Assembly (NCBI GenBank): GCA_965243825.1
Contig: CBDEVT010000001.1
Coordinates: 1,488,001 to 1,552,000 of the forward strand
Length of the DNA stretch: 64,000 nt
Source of the DNA: JAJCYX01 sp965243825
GTDB lineage: Bacteria > Chloroflexota > Dehalococcoidia > Lucifugimonadales > Lucifugimonadaceae
Direction: 5' to 3'
Part shown: one piece after another, positions 42,369 through 49,607 of the stretch
How positions within the stretch are numbered: position 1 is the stretch's first letter
Layout: the number at the start of each line of letters is the position of its first letter
The notes under the pieces: generated by a model
The model's database searches: none
What the model was told of the DNA's origin: nothing
Seen by the model: the letters and a program-made list of their open reading frames with translations, nothing else
Made by a program: the position numbers and the translations under genes

Positions 42369-43166
42369 ATGGCAGACCGAAAGCGGGTATTAGTGACAGG
42401 TGGCGCAGGATTGATCGGGTCAATCCTGATAGACAGGCTTTCGGACCGTTACGAGTTCACATCTTTCGACCTCAAAAAGGCGAAAAATGCCGAATCGGTA
42501 GTTGGTGACCTCTCGGACCTTGTCACAGTGGAGAAAGCGTTTGCGAACCAGGACACCATCGTTCATCTGGCAGCGGATCGAAGTGCTCAGGCCGAATGGG
42601 AGTCGGCGCTGAAGAACAACTTCGTCTCTACGTACAACGTATTCGAGGCGGCCAAACGCAACGGAGTGAAGCGGGTCGTCTTCGCAAGCTCTCAGCACGC
42701 GACCGGTGGTTTCTATCTCGACGAGCCGTGGAAGCACATCGTCGATGGCAACTTCGACAAACTAGAGCATGGCCAGTACGAGTTGTTGGACGAAACATGC
42801 CAGATTCGACCCGACGGGTACTACGGGACTTCGAAGGCCTACGGTGAAGCACTCGGCAGTTATTACCTCGACTACCACGGCCTTGCGTCGATGCACCTCC
42901 GAATAGGCTGGGTGCTTTCTGAAGACAATCCAACTTTCTCGCCGTTTGCCCTGTCCCTCTGGCTCAGCCATCGTGACGTCGCGCAGATCACCGGGCTCTG
43001 TATCGACGCTCCGGAATCACAGAAGTACGGCATCTACTACGCAACCTCGGACAACAAGTGGAAAATCTGGGACATAAGCAGGGCTAAAAAAGAACTTGGA
43101 TACCAGCCCGAAGACACGGCGGGAGAAGAATTCACTCCGGGACCACCGCCTGCTCGCGACCAGTGA
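42369..43166 (+). CDS. NAD-dependent epimerase/dehydratase, uronate-dehydrogenase-like
   Basis: A 265-residue extended SDR. The Rossmann motif TGGAGLIGSIL is N-terminal, and YYGTSKAYGE gives catalytic Tyr and Lys. The layout (VVGDLSD, IVHLAADRSA, VFASSQHATGG, LRIGWVL) resembles bacterial uronate dehydrogenase, which oxidises galacturonate or glucuronate to aldarolactones. In this window that would feed the enolase-superfamily dehydratase branch. The ATG is preceded by GAGG. Its stop overlaps the start of a DMT-family transporter by 4 bases, suggesting linked uptake and oxidation. Confidence 0.85.
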   Translation: MADRKRVLVTGGAGLIGSILIDRLSDRYEFTSFDLKKAKNAESVVGDLSDLVTVEKAFANQDTIVHLAADRSAQAEWESALKNNFVSTYNVFEAAKRNGVKRVVFASSQHATGGFYLDEPWKHIVDGNFDKLEHGQYELLDETCQIRPDGYYGTSKAYGEALGSYYLDYHGLASMHLRIGWVLSEDNPTFSPFALSLWLSHRDVAQITGLCIDAPESQKYGIYYATSDNKWKIWDISRAKKELGYQPEDTAGEEFTPGPPPARDQ

Positions 43167-44080
43167 CCGGCGATATTGAGTGGATACTTCCCGCTCTTGC
43201 CAGTCCGATCGTGTACACACTGGTGACGATCGGCGACAAGCGCGTCCTGTCGGTCTTGCGGCTTGATCTGGGAAGCTTCTATGTCTTCGTCGGAACAGCC
43301 CAGTTGTTCATTGCTGCGGTCATCCTGTTGATGCTGGGTTGGCCGTCTTCACCGGTAAGTGCCCTATTTGCCTCATACGGTGCCGGTTTTCTGTGGGGCG
43401 CCGGGCTGATGATGATGTTTTTCGTGCTGCGTCGCGAAGAAGTGTCCAGGGTCACTCCAGTCTGGCAAAGCTCTCCCGTGTTCGTGGCATTGCTGGCAGT
43501 TGTGTTTCTTGATGAATCTCTCGCCTGGCAAGGATGGCTTGCGGTCCTGCTCGTTGTTTCAGGTGCTGTGGCGGTTTCCGTTGATCTCGGGCGGAGTGGT
43601 TTAGGTGCCTTCAGGCTGCGCCCAACGTTCTTCCTGCTGATTGCTGGCGCGGTGATCATCGCTGTGGGGCAGCTGCTACTTAAGGTGGGGTCGGATGATC
43701 TCGATGTCTGGCACAACATGGCGTTCAGGGGAGCAGGCCTGTTCACTTCATTGGCCGCACCGTGGTGGCGACCGCCCTACCCTGCCAGGCTGATCAGGTG
43801 GATACGCAAGCCCTCCAACGCAGTGTCACTCGTACTCTCGGAAGGTGTCGGGCCATTTACCGGCAACCTGTTTTTGCTTATGGCGATTGCCGTTGGTCCG
43901 GTTTCGCTCGTGAGTGCTCTGTTCGGCACACGGCCAATCTGGGTGCTCTTCATTACGCTGTTGCTGGGTCTTTTTGCAAAACAGTTCATATTGGAGAGCA
44001 TCACGGGTCGCGACCTTGTGCTCAAGCTTGTCGCAACATCAGCCGTCGTTGCCGGCATAGTGATCATCTCGATCAGTTGA
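43163..44080 (+). CDS. EamA/DMT-family transporter
   Basis: A 305-residue membrane protein with about ten helices in two repeated halves of the drug/metabolite transporter superfamily; segments such as EEVSRVTPVWQSSPVFVALLAVVFLDE and GPVSLVSALFGTRPIWVLFITLLLG mark the two EamA repeats. GTG 43163 overlaps the stop of the uronate-dehydrogenase-like gene, so the two are co-translated and the transporter may carry a sugar acid or its product. Direction of transport cannot be told. Confidence 0.85.
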   Translation: MTGDIEWILPALASPIVYTLVTIGDKRVLSVLRLDLGSFYVFVGTAQLFIAAVILLMLGWPSSPVSALFASYGAGFLWGAGLMMMFFVLRREEVSRVTPVWQSSPVFVALLAVVFLDESLAWQGWLAVLLVVSGAVAVSVDLGRSGLGAFRLRPTFFLLIAGAVIIAVGQLLLKVGSDDLDVWHNMAFRGAGLFTSLAAPWWRPPYPARLIRWIRKPSNAVSLVLSEGVGPFTGNLFLLMAIAVGPVSLVSALFGTRPIWVLFITLLLGLFAKQFILESITGRDLVLKLVATSAVVAGIVIISIS

Positions 44081-44099
44081 GTGATCAGATGCGACCGGA

Positions 44100-45539
44100 C
44101 TATTTTCCGTGCACCGCACGGATATTTCGCCATGGACGAGCTTGCTCAAGTACTGCCGCTACTTTTAGTACGGTCGCTTCGTCACCGAACTTTCCGGCAA
44201 TCTGCAGGCCGACCGGCAGGCCGTCCACGAATCCACTCGGAACCGAAGCTGCAGGATGCCCGGTCATGTTGAAGATGTAGGTGAACGGAAAGATTCCATA
44301 TGCAGAATCGACACGGACTCCATTGACCTCCGTCGGCCTCTTCCCCGGTTCGAAAGCTGTGATCGACACGGTCGGTGTGATAACCACGTCATACCTGTCA
44401 AAAAGAGAATCGACCATAACTCTGAGTTCGTTCACAGAGCGAAGAGCGGCCGCGTACTCAGGGCCGGGTATCGCTTTGCCTCTGCTGAGAACCTCACGGA
44501 CTCCAGGTGTCAGAAGTTCAGGTGATTCTTCAAGCAGGTGACCGTATTGAACGTAGGCGTTCGCTCCAAAGATGCTCCAGAAACGATCTGCGTACTCATA
44601 GCCGAGAGTGATGCCGGCTTCGTCCACTTCGGCTCCAAGGTTTTCGAGTGACGTCAGACTGATGTGCACCTGTTCCAGCACGTCAGGATCGATAGCTCCG
44701 TAGCCGAAATCCGGAGAGAACCCGATCCTCAGACCGCTGACACTGTCTCCGATTGCGCTCAGAAACTCCGGAGCGGGTGCGCGCAAAAATGGCTGTGGAT
44801 CTTCGAGATGAGGACCCGCAATCACCTGTAACAGCAGTGCCGCATCGCGAACGTCGTTGGTCATTGGTCCAGATTGCGAAAACTGGTTTGGATCAGATCT
44901 GCCCAGGCCTCGGGCTCGTGGCACACGTCCGTTCGTTGGTTTGAGACCGAAGACACCGCAAAAAGACGAGGGTATGCGGATTGAGCCGCCACCGTCGCTG
45001 CCTATTGAAATCTGGCACATATCAGCGGCAAGTGCAGCTGCAGAGCCGCCAGACGATCCAGCGGTTGTGCGGTCAAGGTTCCAGGGATTTCTGCATGGTC
45101 CGCGCACATCATTGTCAGTAACGGTGCCCATGTGGATGGCAATCTCAGGGGTGTTTGTCTTACCGACTATCACCATTCCGGCGGCACGAACACGTTCGAC
45201 GACTACGGAATCAAAGTCCGGCACGTTGTTTTCGAAACGGCGTGAACCCAGCGTGGTTCTGATACCCGCAGTGGCCTCTATGTCCTTTATGCCTATTGGA
45301 ACGCCGTCAAGCGGGCTAAACAGATCTCCCGTTCGAGTACGTGCCTCGGCCCGGCGTGCATCGTCTAGCGCCTGTTCTCTGGCGACAGTTATGAACGCGC
45401 CGATCTGCGGATCACGCTCTTCAATTCTCTCCAGGGCGGCGGAGCACAGTTCGACCGGTGAGACATCGCCCGCAGCAATTAGCTGCGCCTGCTCTCTTGC
45501 CGGGCCATCAAGGATTTCATCGAGACCACTGGAAGGCAT
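44100..45539 (-). CDS. Amidase signature family hydrolase
   Basis: A 479-residue amidase with the Ser-cisSer-Lys triad: Lys in VPIGIKDIEA, cis-Ser in IGSDGGGSIRIPS and nucleophilic Ser in TTAGSSGGSAA. It cleaves amide bonds; GatA of the tRNA amidotransferase is the nearest well-known relative, but no GatB or GatC is nearby, so a stand-alone amidase is more likely. Its ATG overlaps the stop of the upstream D-2-hydroxyacid dehydrogenase by one base (TGATG), showing coupling. Confidence 0.93.
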   Translation of the reverse strand: MPSSGLDEILDGPAREQAQLIAAGDVSPVELCSAALERIEERDPQIGAFITVAREQALDDARRAEARTRTGDLFSPLDGVPIGIKDIEATAGIRTTLGSRRFENNVPDFDSVVVERVRAAGMVIVGKTNTPEIAIHMGTVTDNDVRGPCRNPWNLDRTTAGSSGGSAAALAADMCQISIGSDGGGSIRIPSSFCGVFGLKPTNGRVPRARGLGRSDPNQFSQSGPMTNDVRDAALLLQVIAGPHLEDPQPFLRAPAPEFLSAIGDSVSGLRIGFSPDFGYGAIDPDVLEQVHISLTSLENLGAEVDEAGITLGYEYADRFWSIFGANAYVQYGHLLEESPELLTPGVREVLSRGKAIPGPEYAAALRSVNELRVMVDSLFDRYDVVITPTVSITAFEPGKRPTEVNGVRVDSAYGIFPFTYIFNMTGHPAASVPSGFVDGLPVGLQIAGKFGDEATVLKVAAVLEQARPWRNIRAVHGK

Positions 45540-46525
45540 CAGATGATCTGGTTGAGCAGTTCTGTTTCGCCGCGTGAGAGCCTGCCAATGTTCTCAAGCA
45601 AAATATCGATGACGTTGTCCTCGTACATTCGAGTTTCGCCACCGGTATGCGGGGTAATGATCACATTCTCCAAACCCCAGAACGGCGAGTCTTCAGGCAA
45701 AGGCTCTGCCTTGAAATGGTCAATGGCCGCTCCGGCTATTGAGCCGTTGTTGAGAGACTCGAGCAGCGCTGTCTCTTCGACGCAACCACCTCGTGCGACG
45801 TTGATCAGATACGCGGAATCCTTCATCAGACCCAGTGTGTCTGCATTGATCATGTCGGCTGTCTGATCGGTTAATGGGCACGTCAAAACAACGAAATCTG
45901 CCCTTGGCAGAAGATCTGGAACAGCTGAAGGTGGGTGAATCTCATCTGCAGCAGTACCGCTGATATTCACATCACGCTTTGTGGCTATGACATTCATGTC
46001 GAACGCCTTTGCAAGCTTTGCCAGCCTGGACCCAATCGTACCGAGGCCGACGATGAGCATCGTCTTCCCGCCAAGTTCATCTTCCCTCTTCGAGAGATCG
46101 GAAATCATTCCGCGCCAGAAGCTCTTGGCCTGATTGTCTCTTCCGGTGTGGATATGACGGGCCAGACCGAGCACCATCGACATCGCATGCTCGGAAACGG
46201 CATTGCTGTTCACGCCACGCGCGGAAGCCAGTCTGATGCCCCGTCTCTTCAACTCATCGAGCGGGAACTGGTCATAGCCCGCCCCGATGGACTGAATGAA
46301 CTTAAGGTTTACTGCGGCATCTAGCAGTGAGTTATCCCAAAATCCAGAAACCACAAACACATCTGCCTCCGGAATTCGGGCGGCTGTGTCCGCGGCGTTC
46401 CAAGTTTGGAAGTAGCCAATCCCACTGTTACGAGCACTGAATCGGGGCTCCATCTGGTAGGCAACGTGTGCGAAGTGTACTTTCAGGCTTTCCGGGCTGG
46501 AGAACGGGTTCGGATCAGTGCTCAT
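45539..46525 (-). CDS. D-2-hydroxyacid dehydrogenase
   Basis: A 328-residue NAD(P)-dependent dehydrogenase of the glyoxylate/phosphoglycerate dehydrogenase family. The cofactor site is VGLGTIGSRLAKLAKAFDM, with catalytic Arg in INVARGGCVEE, a following Glu, and His in ITPHTGGE. It interconverts a 2-keto acid and a D-2-hydroxy acid; the oxalyl-CoA-ligase-like gene 1.4 kb away and LarA at 11 kb make 2-hydroxy acid and glyoxylate metabolism a plausible theme, but this is inference. It is followed by the amidase and preceded by a small membrane protein gene, 5 bases upstream. Confidence 0.92.
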   Translation of the reverse strand: MSTDPNPFSSPESLKVHFAHVAYQMEPRFSARNSGIGYFQTWNAADTAARIPEADVFVVSGFWDNSLLDAAVNLKFIQSIGAGYDQFPLDELKRRGIRLASARGVNSNAVSEHAMSMVLGLARHIHTGRDNQAKSFWRGMISDLSKREDELGGKTMLIVGLGTIGSRLAKLAKAFDMNVIATKRDVNISGTAADEIHPPSAVPDLLPRADFVVLTCPLTDQTADMINADTLGLMKDSAYLINVARGGCVEETALLESLNNGSIAGAAIDHFKAEPLPEDSPFWGLENVIITPHTGGETRMYEDNVIDILLENIGRLSRGETELLNQII

Positions 46526-46530
46526 TCTGT

Positions 46531-46875
46531 TTAGTGTCGCTCCTGTGTTTTTCCACGGTTTCGCAATATCTGGCTTCTCAGTTTAGAAACGATCCGCCTC
46601 CCCTTTTCCAGGTCCTCGATATGCACCTCAAGTGCGACGAACTGCGGACCATACAGCGGCATGAACGGTTGGTTGAGCCCGCCTTTACGTACGGTCCTGT
46701 AACGTACTTTCTGTTCTTCGAGTTCATCCGTCAGGTCTCTTGGCAAAGACAGAGTGCGACTGGTGGTCTCGAATATCTCGATGTAGGTACCTGTTCCGAT
46801 TAGTCGCCAGCGGACGATAGTCCTGATCGCAATCAGCACGATAATCAGCAGTATGGCAACGAAGAAGAATTCCAT
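46531..46875 (-). CDS. Small single-span membrane protein
   Basis: A 114-residue protein with an N-terminal membrane helix (FFFVAILLIIVLIAIRTIV), then a soluble segment rich in basic and acidic residues (LTDELEEQKVRYRTVRKGG; LEKGRRIVSKLRSQ). No family is recognised. It lies 5 bases upstream of the dehydrogenase gene on the same strand and is the likely first gene of a three-gene operon ending with the amidase. The soluble part looks like a small alpha-beta domain, but nothing identifies its role. Confidence 0.65.
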   Translation of the reverse strand: MEFFFVAILLIIVLIAIRTIVRWRLIGTGTYIEIFETTSRTLSLPRDLTDELEEQKVRYRTVRKGGLNQPFMPLYGPQFVALEVHIEDLEKGRRIVSKLRSQILRNRGKTQERH

Positions 46876-46971
46876 CTGTCCGGATATACCTATCGTCGTA
46901 AATGGTGAATACCGGATATGCCTGCAAGTTGCGGCGCATCATAACGCACAGTTCAACGGAGCAAGAACGTA

Positions 46972-47865
46972 ATGGGATTGATCGTGCTCGAGAACGAACA
47001 CGGCAGCGCCACTGTTTCATCTCACGCCGGCGCTACGCTCCGTTCCTTGAGGGCAAACGTGAGTGGTCGCTGGCACGAGCTGCTATCAGGTGGGCTAGCT
47101 GAGGATCTCGGAGAAAACGTAACACCTAGCGGTGTCGGGTCTTTCATCATGGCGCCGTGGGCGAACCGAATACACCGTGGTCGACTTGTATTCAAAAATA
47201 GCGAATATCAGTTGCCGGTTGACTCTGGCGAGCATGCAATACACGGTACGGTTAGGCGGCGTGAGTGGGAAATCGTCTCAGAAACGAACAACGCCGCCGA
47301 ATTGCGTATCGAATTGCAAAATCCTTGGCCGTTCAGCGGGCACGTGGTTTCGAAGATTGAACTTGAAGGCTTCTCACTCAGGCAGACGCTCGAAGTCCAT
47401 GCCGATGGTGAAGAGTTGAGCTTCCCTGCGGGAGTTGGTTGGCATCCGTGGTTCAGAAGGTCACTGGGTTCTCGAGAGCTGAACGTTAAGGTGGATGTAG
47501 TTGGGCAGTGGGAGTTAGACGAAAACGTAATACCCAGCGGTGAGATGAGTGAATCCTCTGCCAGCGAGAAGCTCAGAGCAGGAGGGTGGTTCGATATCGG
47601 CGAGGTCGATGACTGCTTCCAACTGGGATCCAGCCGATTAGCAGAACTCTGGTGGCCAGAGCTTCGGCTGCGCATACAGTCTTCTCCTGAAGTCAGGCAG
47701 GTGATGGTCTACTCTCCTGCTGACTCGATTTGTGTCGAACCGCAGACAACCACAGTGAATGCGTTTCAGCTTGCAGATCGTGGCATTGAAGATACAGGTA
47801 CCTGCATTGTTTCCACCGGCAAACCTCTGACTGCCACAACTGTGTGGTCATGGCACGCTTCCTGA
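46972..47865 (+). CDS. Aldose 1-epimerase
   Basis: A 297-residue mutarotase-family protein that interconverts alpha and beta anomers of aldoses. Family features are PWANRIHRGRL at the substrate cleft, HAIHGTVRRREW with the catalytic His, GVGWHPWFRR, and a C-terminal VCVEPQT-like segment (ICVEPQTTTVNAF) with the catalytic Glu. The protein lacks a signal peptide and should act in the cytoplasm. ATG 46972 has only a weak ribosome binding site. It fits the sugar-use theme; substrate range is open. Confidence 0.88.
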   Translation: MGLIVLENEHGSATVSSHAGATLRSLRANVSGRWHELLSGGLAEDLGENVTPSGVGSFIMAPWANRIHRGRLVFKNSEYQLPVDSGEHAIHGTVRRREWEIVSETNNAAELRIELQNPWPFSGHVVSKIELEGFSLRQTLEVHADGEELSFPAGVGWHPWFRRSLGSRELNVKVDVVGQWELDENVIPSGEMSESSASEKLRAGGWFDIGEVDDCFQLGSSRLAELWWPELRLRIQSSPEVRQVMVYSPADSICVEPQTTTVNAFQLADRGIEDTGTCIVSTGKPLTATTVWSWHAS

Positions 47866-47898
47866 AGCTCCGTTCAGGTCTACAATCTCTCAGGCTTC

Positions 47899-47925
47899 CC
47901 GGTCACGGGTCGCTTAATTGACCGG
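47899..47925 (+). other. Inverted repeat between epimerase and CoA-ligase genes
   Basis: CCGGTCA (47899-47905) and TGACCGG (47919-47925) are perfect 7-bp arms around a 13-nt centre. It lies 34 bases after the epimerase stop and 47 bases before the chosen ligase start. It could be a terminator lacking a T tract or a repressor site. Confidence 0.35.
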
Positions 47926-47972
47926 TGCAGTCGCCTGAACCAAAGACACCGACTTCTTCGCAGGAAATCCAG

Positions 47973-49490
47973 ATGCCAGTAGAGACACTTACCGATCTCC
48001 TACCTTCAGCAGACCAGAATGCCCCAGCTGTGGTTGTTCCGCAGGGTGGTCCAAAGCTCACTTACGGTGAGTTCAACCTTGAGGTGGAGCGCGTGGCTGG
48101 TCTGCTTGCCGCATCCGGGGTAGAGCGAGGGCGGGCGGTGTCGATCGTACTTCCAAACGGACTCGACTTCATGACTCTGTTTATGGCGGTCGCCAGGGTT
48201 GGAGCTATTGCCGCGCCACTCAACTCCGCGTACACAGAAGACGAGTTCAAGTTCTACATGGAAGATGCCGATTCGCAGTTGGCGATCGTGCCTCCCGGTG
48301 ACCATGCAGGCCGTGACGCAGCAGTTGCTCTTTCAATTCCTGTTCTGGACGCGAGGCTGGATGGCCCGGCACTGGTTCTTGAATCCAGTGGCTCGCCTCT
48401 GACCGAAAGCAAAGACTCCGAACCGCCGGCCGCGAGTGATGTCGCACTGTTCCTCCATACTTCGGGTACCACGAGTCGACCGAAAGGCGTGCCGTTGACG
48501 CACGAGAATCTCGTCGCCTCGCTTCGAAATATCGCTGAGACGTACGAGTTGACACCGAACGATGTTGCGATGGTCGTGATGCCTCTATTTCACGTCCACG
48601 GACTCATAGGGGTGTCGCTTTCGACGTTCTACAGTGGCGGGTCTATCGTCATCCCACCCCGGTTCTCCGCGAGCGCCTTCTGGCCTGTGCAGGCGGAGAC
48701 CGGAGCGACCTGGTACTCAGCTGTCCCGACTATTCACCAGGTGCTGCTGCTGCGCGCTGATGACGATAACGCCCCTCAGCAGAGCTTCCGATTTATCCGT
48801 TCATGCTCATCCGCGCTGGCTCCTTCAGTGTTCCACGATCTCGAGAAGCGGTTTGGCGCACCTGTGCTTGAGGCATACGGAATGACTGAGGCATCTCACC
48901 AGATGTCATCAAGCCCACTGCCTCCCGGAGACAGGAAACCTGGAACCGTCGGAAAGCCCACGGGGGTTGAAGTGGCGATCATGGATATGGAGGGTAAGGG
49001 CGACCTCTTGCCCGTTGGCTCTATTGGTGAGGTTGTCATCAAGGGCGAGAATGTTATGCACGGCTACAACAACAACCCGGAAGCCAATGCCGATGCATTC
49101 GTGAACGGTTGGTTCCGAACTGGTGACCAGGGAATGATGGATGAGGCTGGATATTTAACTCTCACCGGCCGAATTAAAGAACTCATAAACCGCGGTGGTG
49201 AGAAGATTTCTCCTCTCGAAGTCGATGCTGTTCTGCTTCAGCACGATTCAGTAGCAGAGGCCGTCTGTTTCGCAGTGCCAGATGTCAAATACGGTGAAGT
49301 TGTACACGCGGCAGTGGTTCTGAACGGTGAAACTGATGAAGAGTCGATACGCCAGTTTTGCAGCCAACAGCTTGCTGACTTCAAGGTTCCAGACGTCGTC
49401 TACATTGCCGATTCGCTGCCACGCACGGCAACAGGCAAGATTCAGCGTCGACACGTTTCAGCAGCATTCGCTGGTGATGGGCAGGATTAG
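47973..49490 (+). CDS. AMP-forming acyl-CoA ligase, oxalyl-CoA synthetase-like
   Basis: A 505-residue adenylate-forming enzyme. The P-loop-like motif is LFLHTSGTTSRPKGVPLTHENL, and GRIKELINRGGEKISPLEVD and RTATGKIQRR complete the ANL signature, with the final Lys catalytic. Extended stretches (MPLFHVHGL, TWYSAVPTIHQ, RFIRSCSSALAP, EAYGMTEASHQMSSSPLPP) resemble plant and yeast oxalate-CoA ligase (AAE3/Pcs60) as I remember them. The enzyme would activate oxalate; a decarboxylase partner is not seen here. The frame opens at GTG 47925, but AGGA 8 bases before ATG 47973 and the homology favour the latter. Confidence 0.82.
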   Translation: MPVETLTDLLPSADQNAPAVVVPQGGPKLTYGEFNLEVERVAGLLAASGVERGRAVSIVLPNGLDFMTLFMAVARVGAIAAPLNSAYTEDEFKFYMEDADSQLAIVPPGDHAGRDAAVALSIPVLDARLDGPALVLESSGSPLTESKDSEPPAASDVALFLHTSGTTSRPKGVPLTHENLVASLRNIAETYELTPNDVAMVVMPLFHVHGLIGVSLSTFYSGGSIVIPPRFSASAFWPVQAETGATWYSAVPTIHQVLLLRADDDNAPQQSFRFIRSCSSALAPSVFHDLEKRFGAPVLEAYGMTEASHQMSSSPLPPGDRKPGTVGKPTGVEVAIMDMEGKGDLLPVGSIGEVVIKGENVMHGYNNNPEANADAFVNGWFRTGDQGMMDEAGYLTLTGRIKELINRGGEKISPLEVDAVLLQHDSVAEAVCFAVPDVKYGEVVHAAVVLNGETDEESIRQFCSQQLADFKVPDVVYIADSLPRTATGKIQRRHVSAAFAGDGQD

Positions 49491-49607
49491 TTAACGCCTG
49501 AGCAAAAATTCAGCGATCGCCTCATCTGCGTGGAGGCCGTCTTGAGCTTCCATCGACTCAGTCGCATTCTGAGTGCATTGCCATAACGCACAATCTCGGC
49601 GGCCGAC

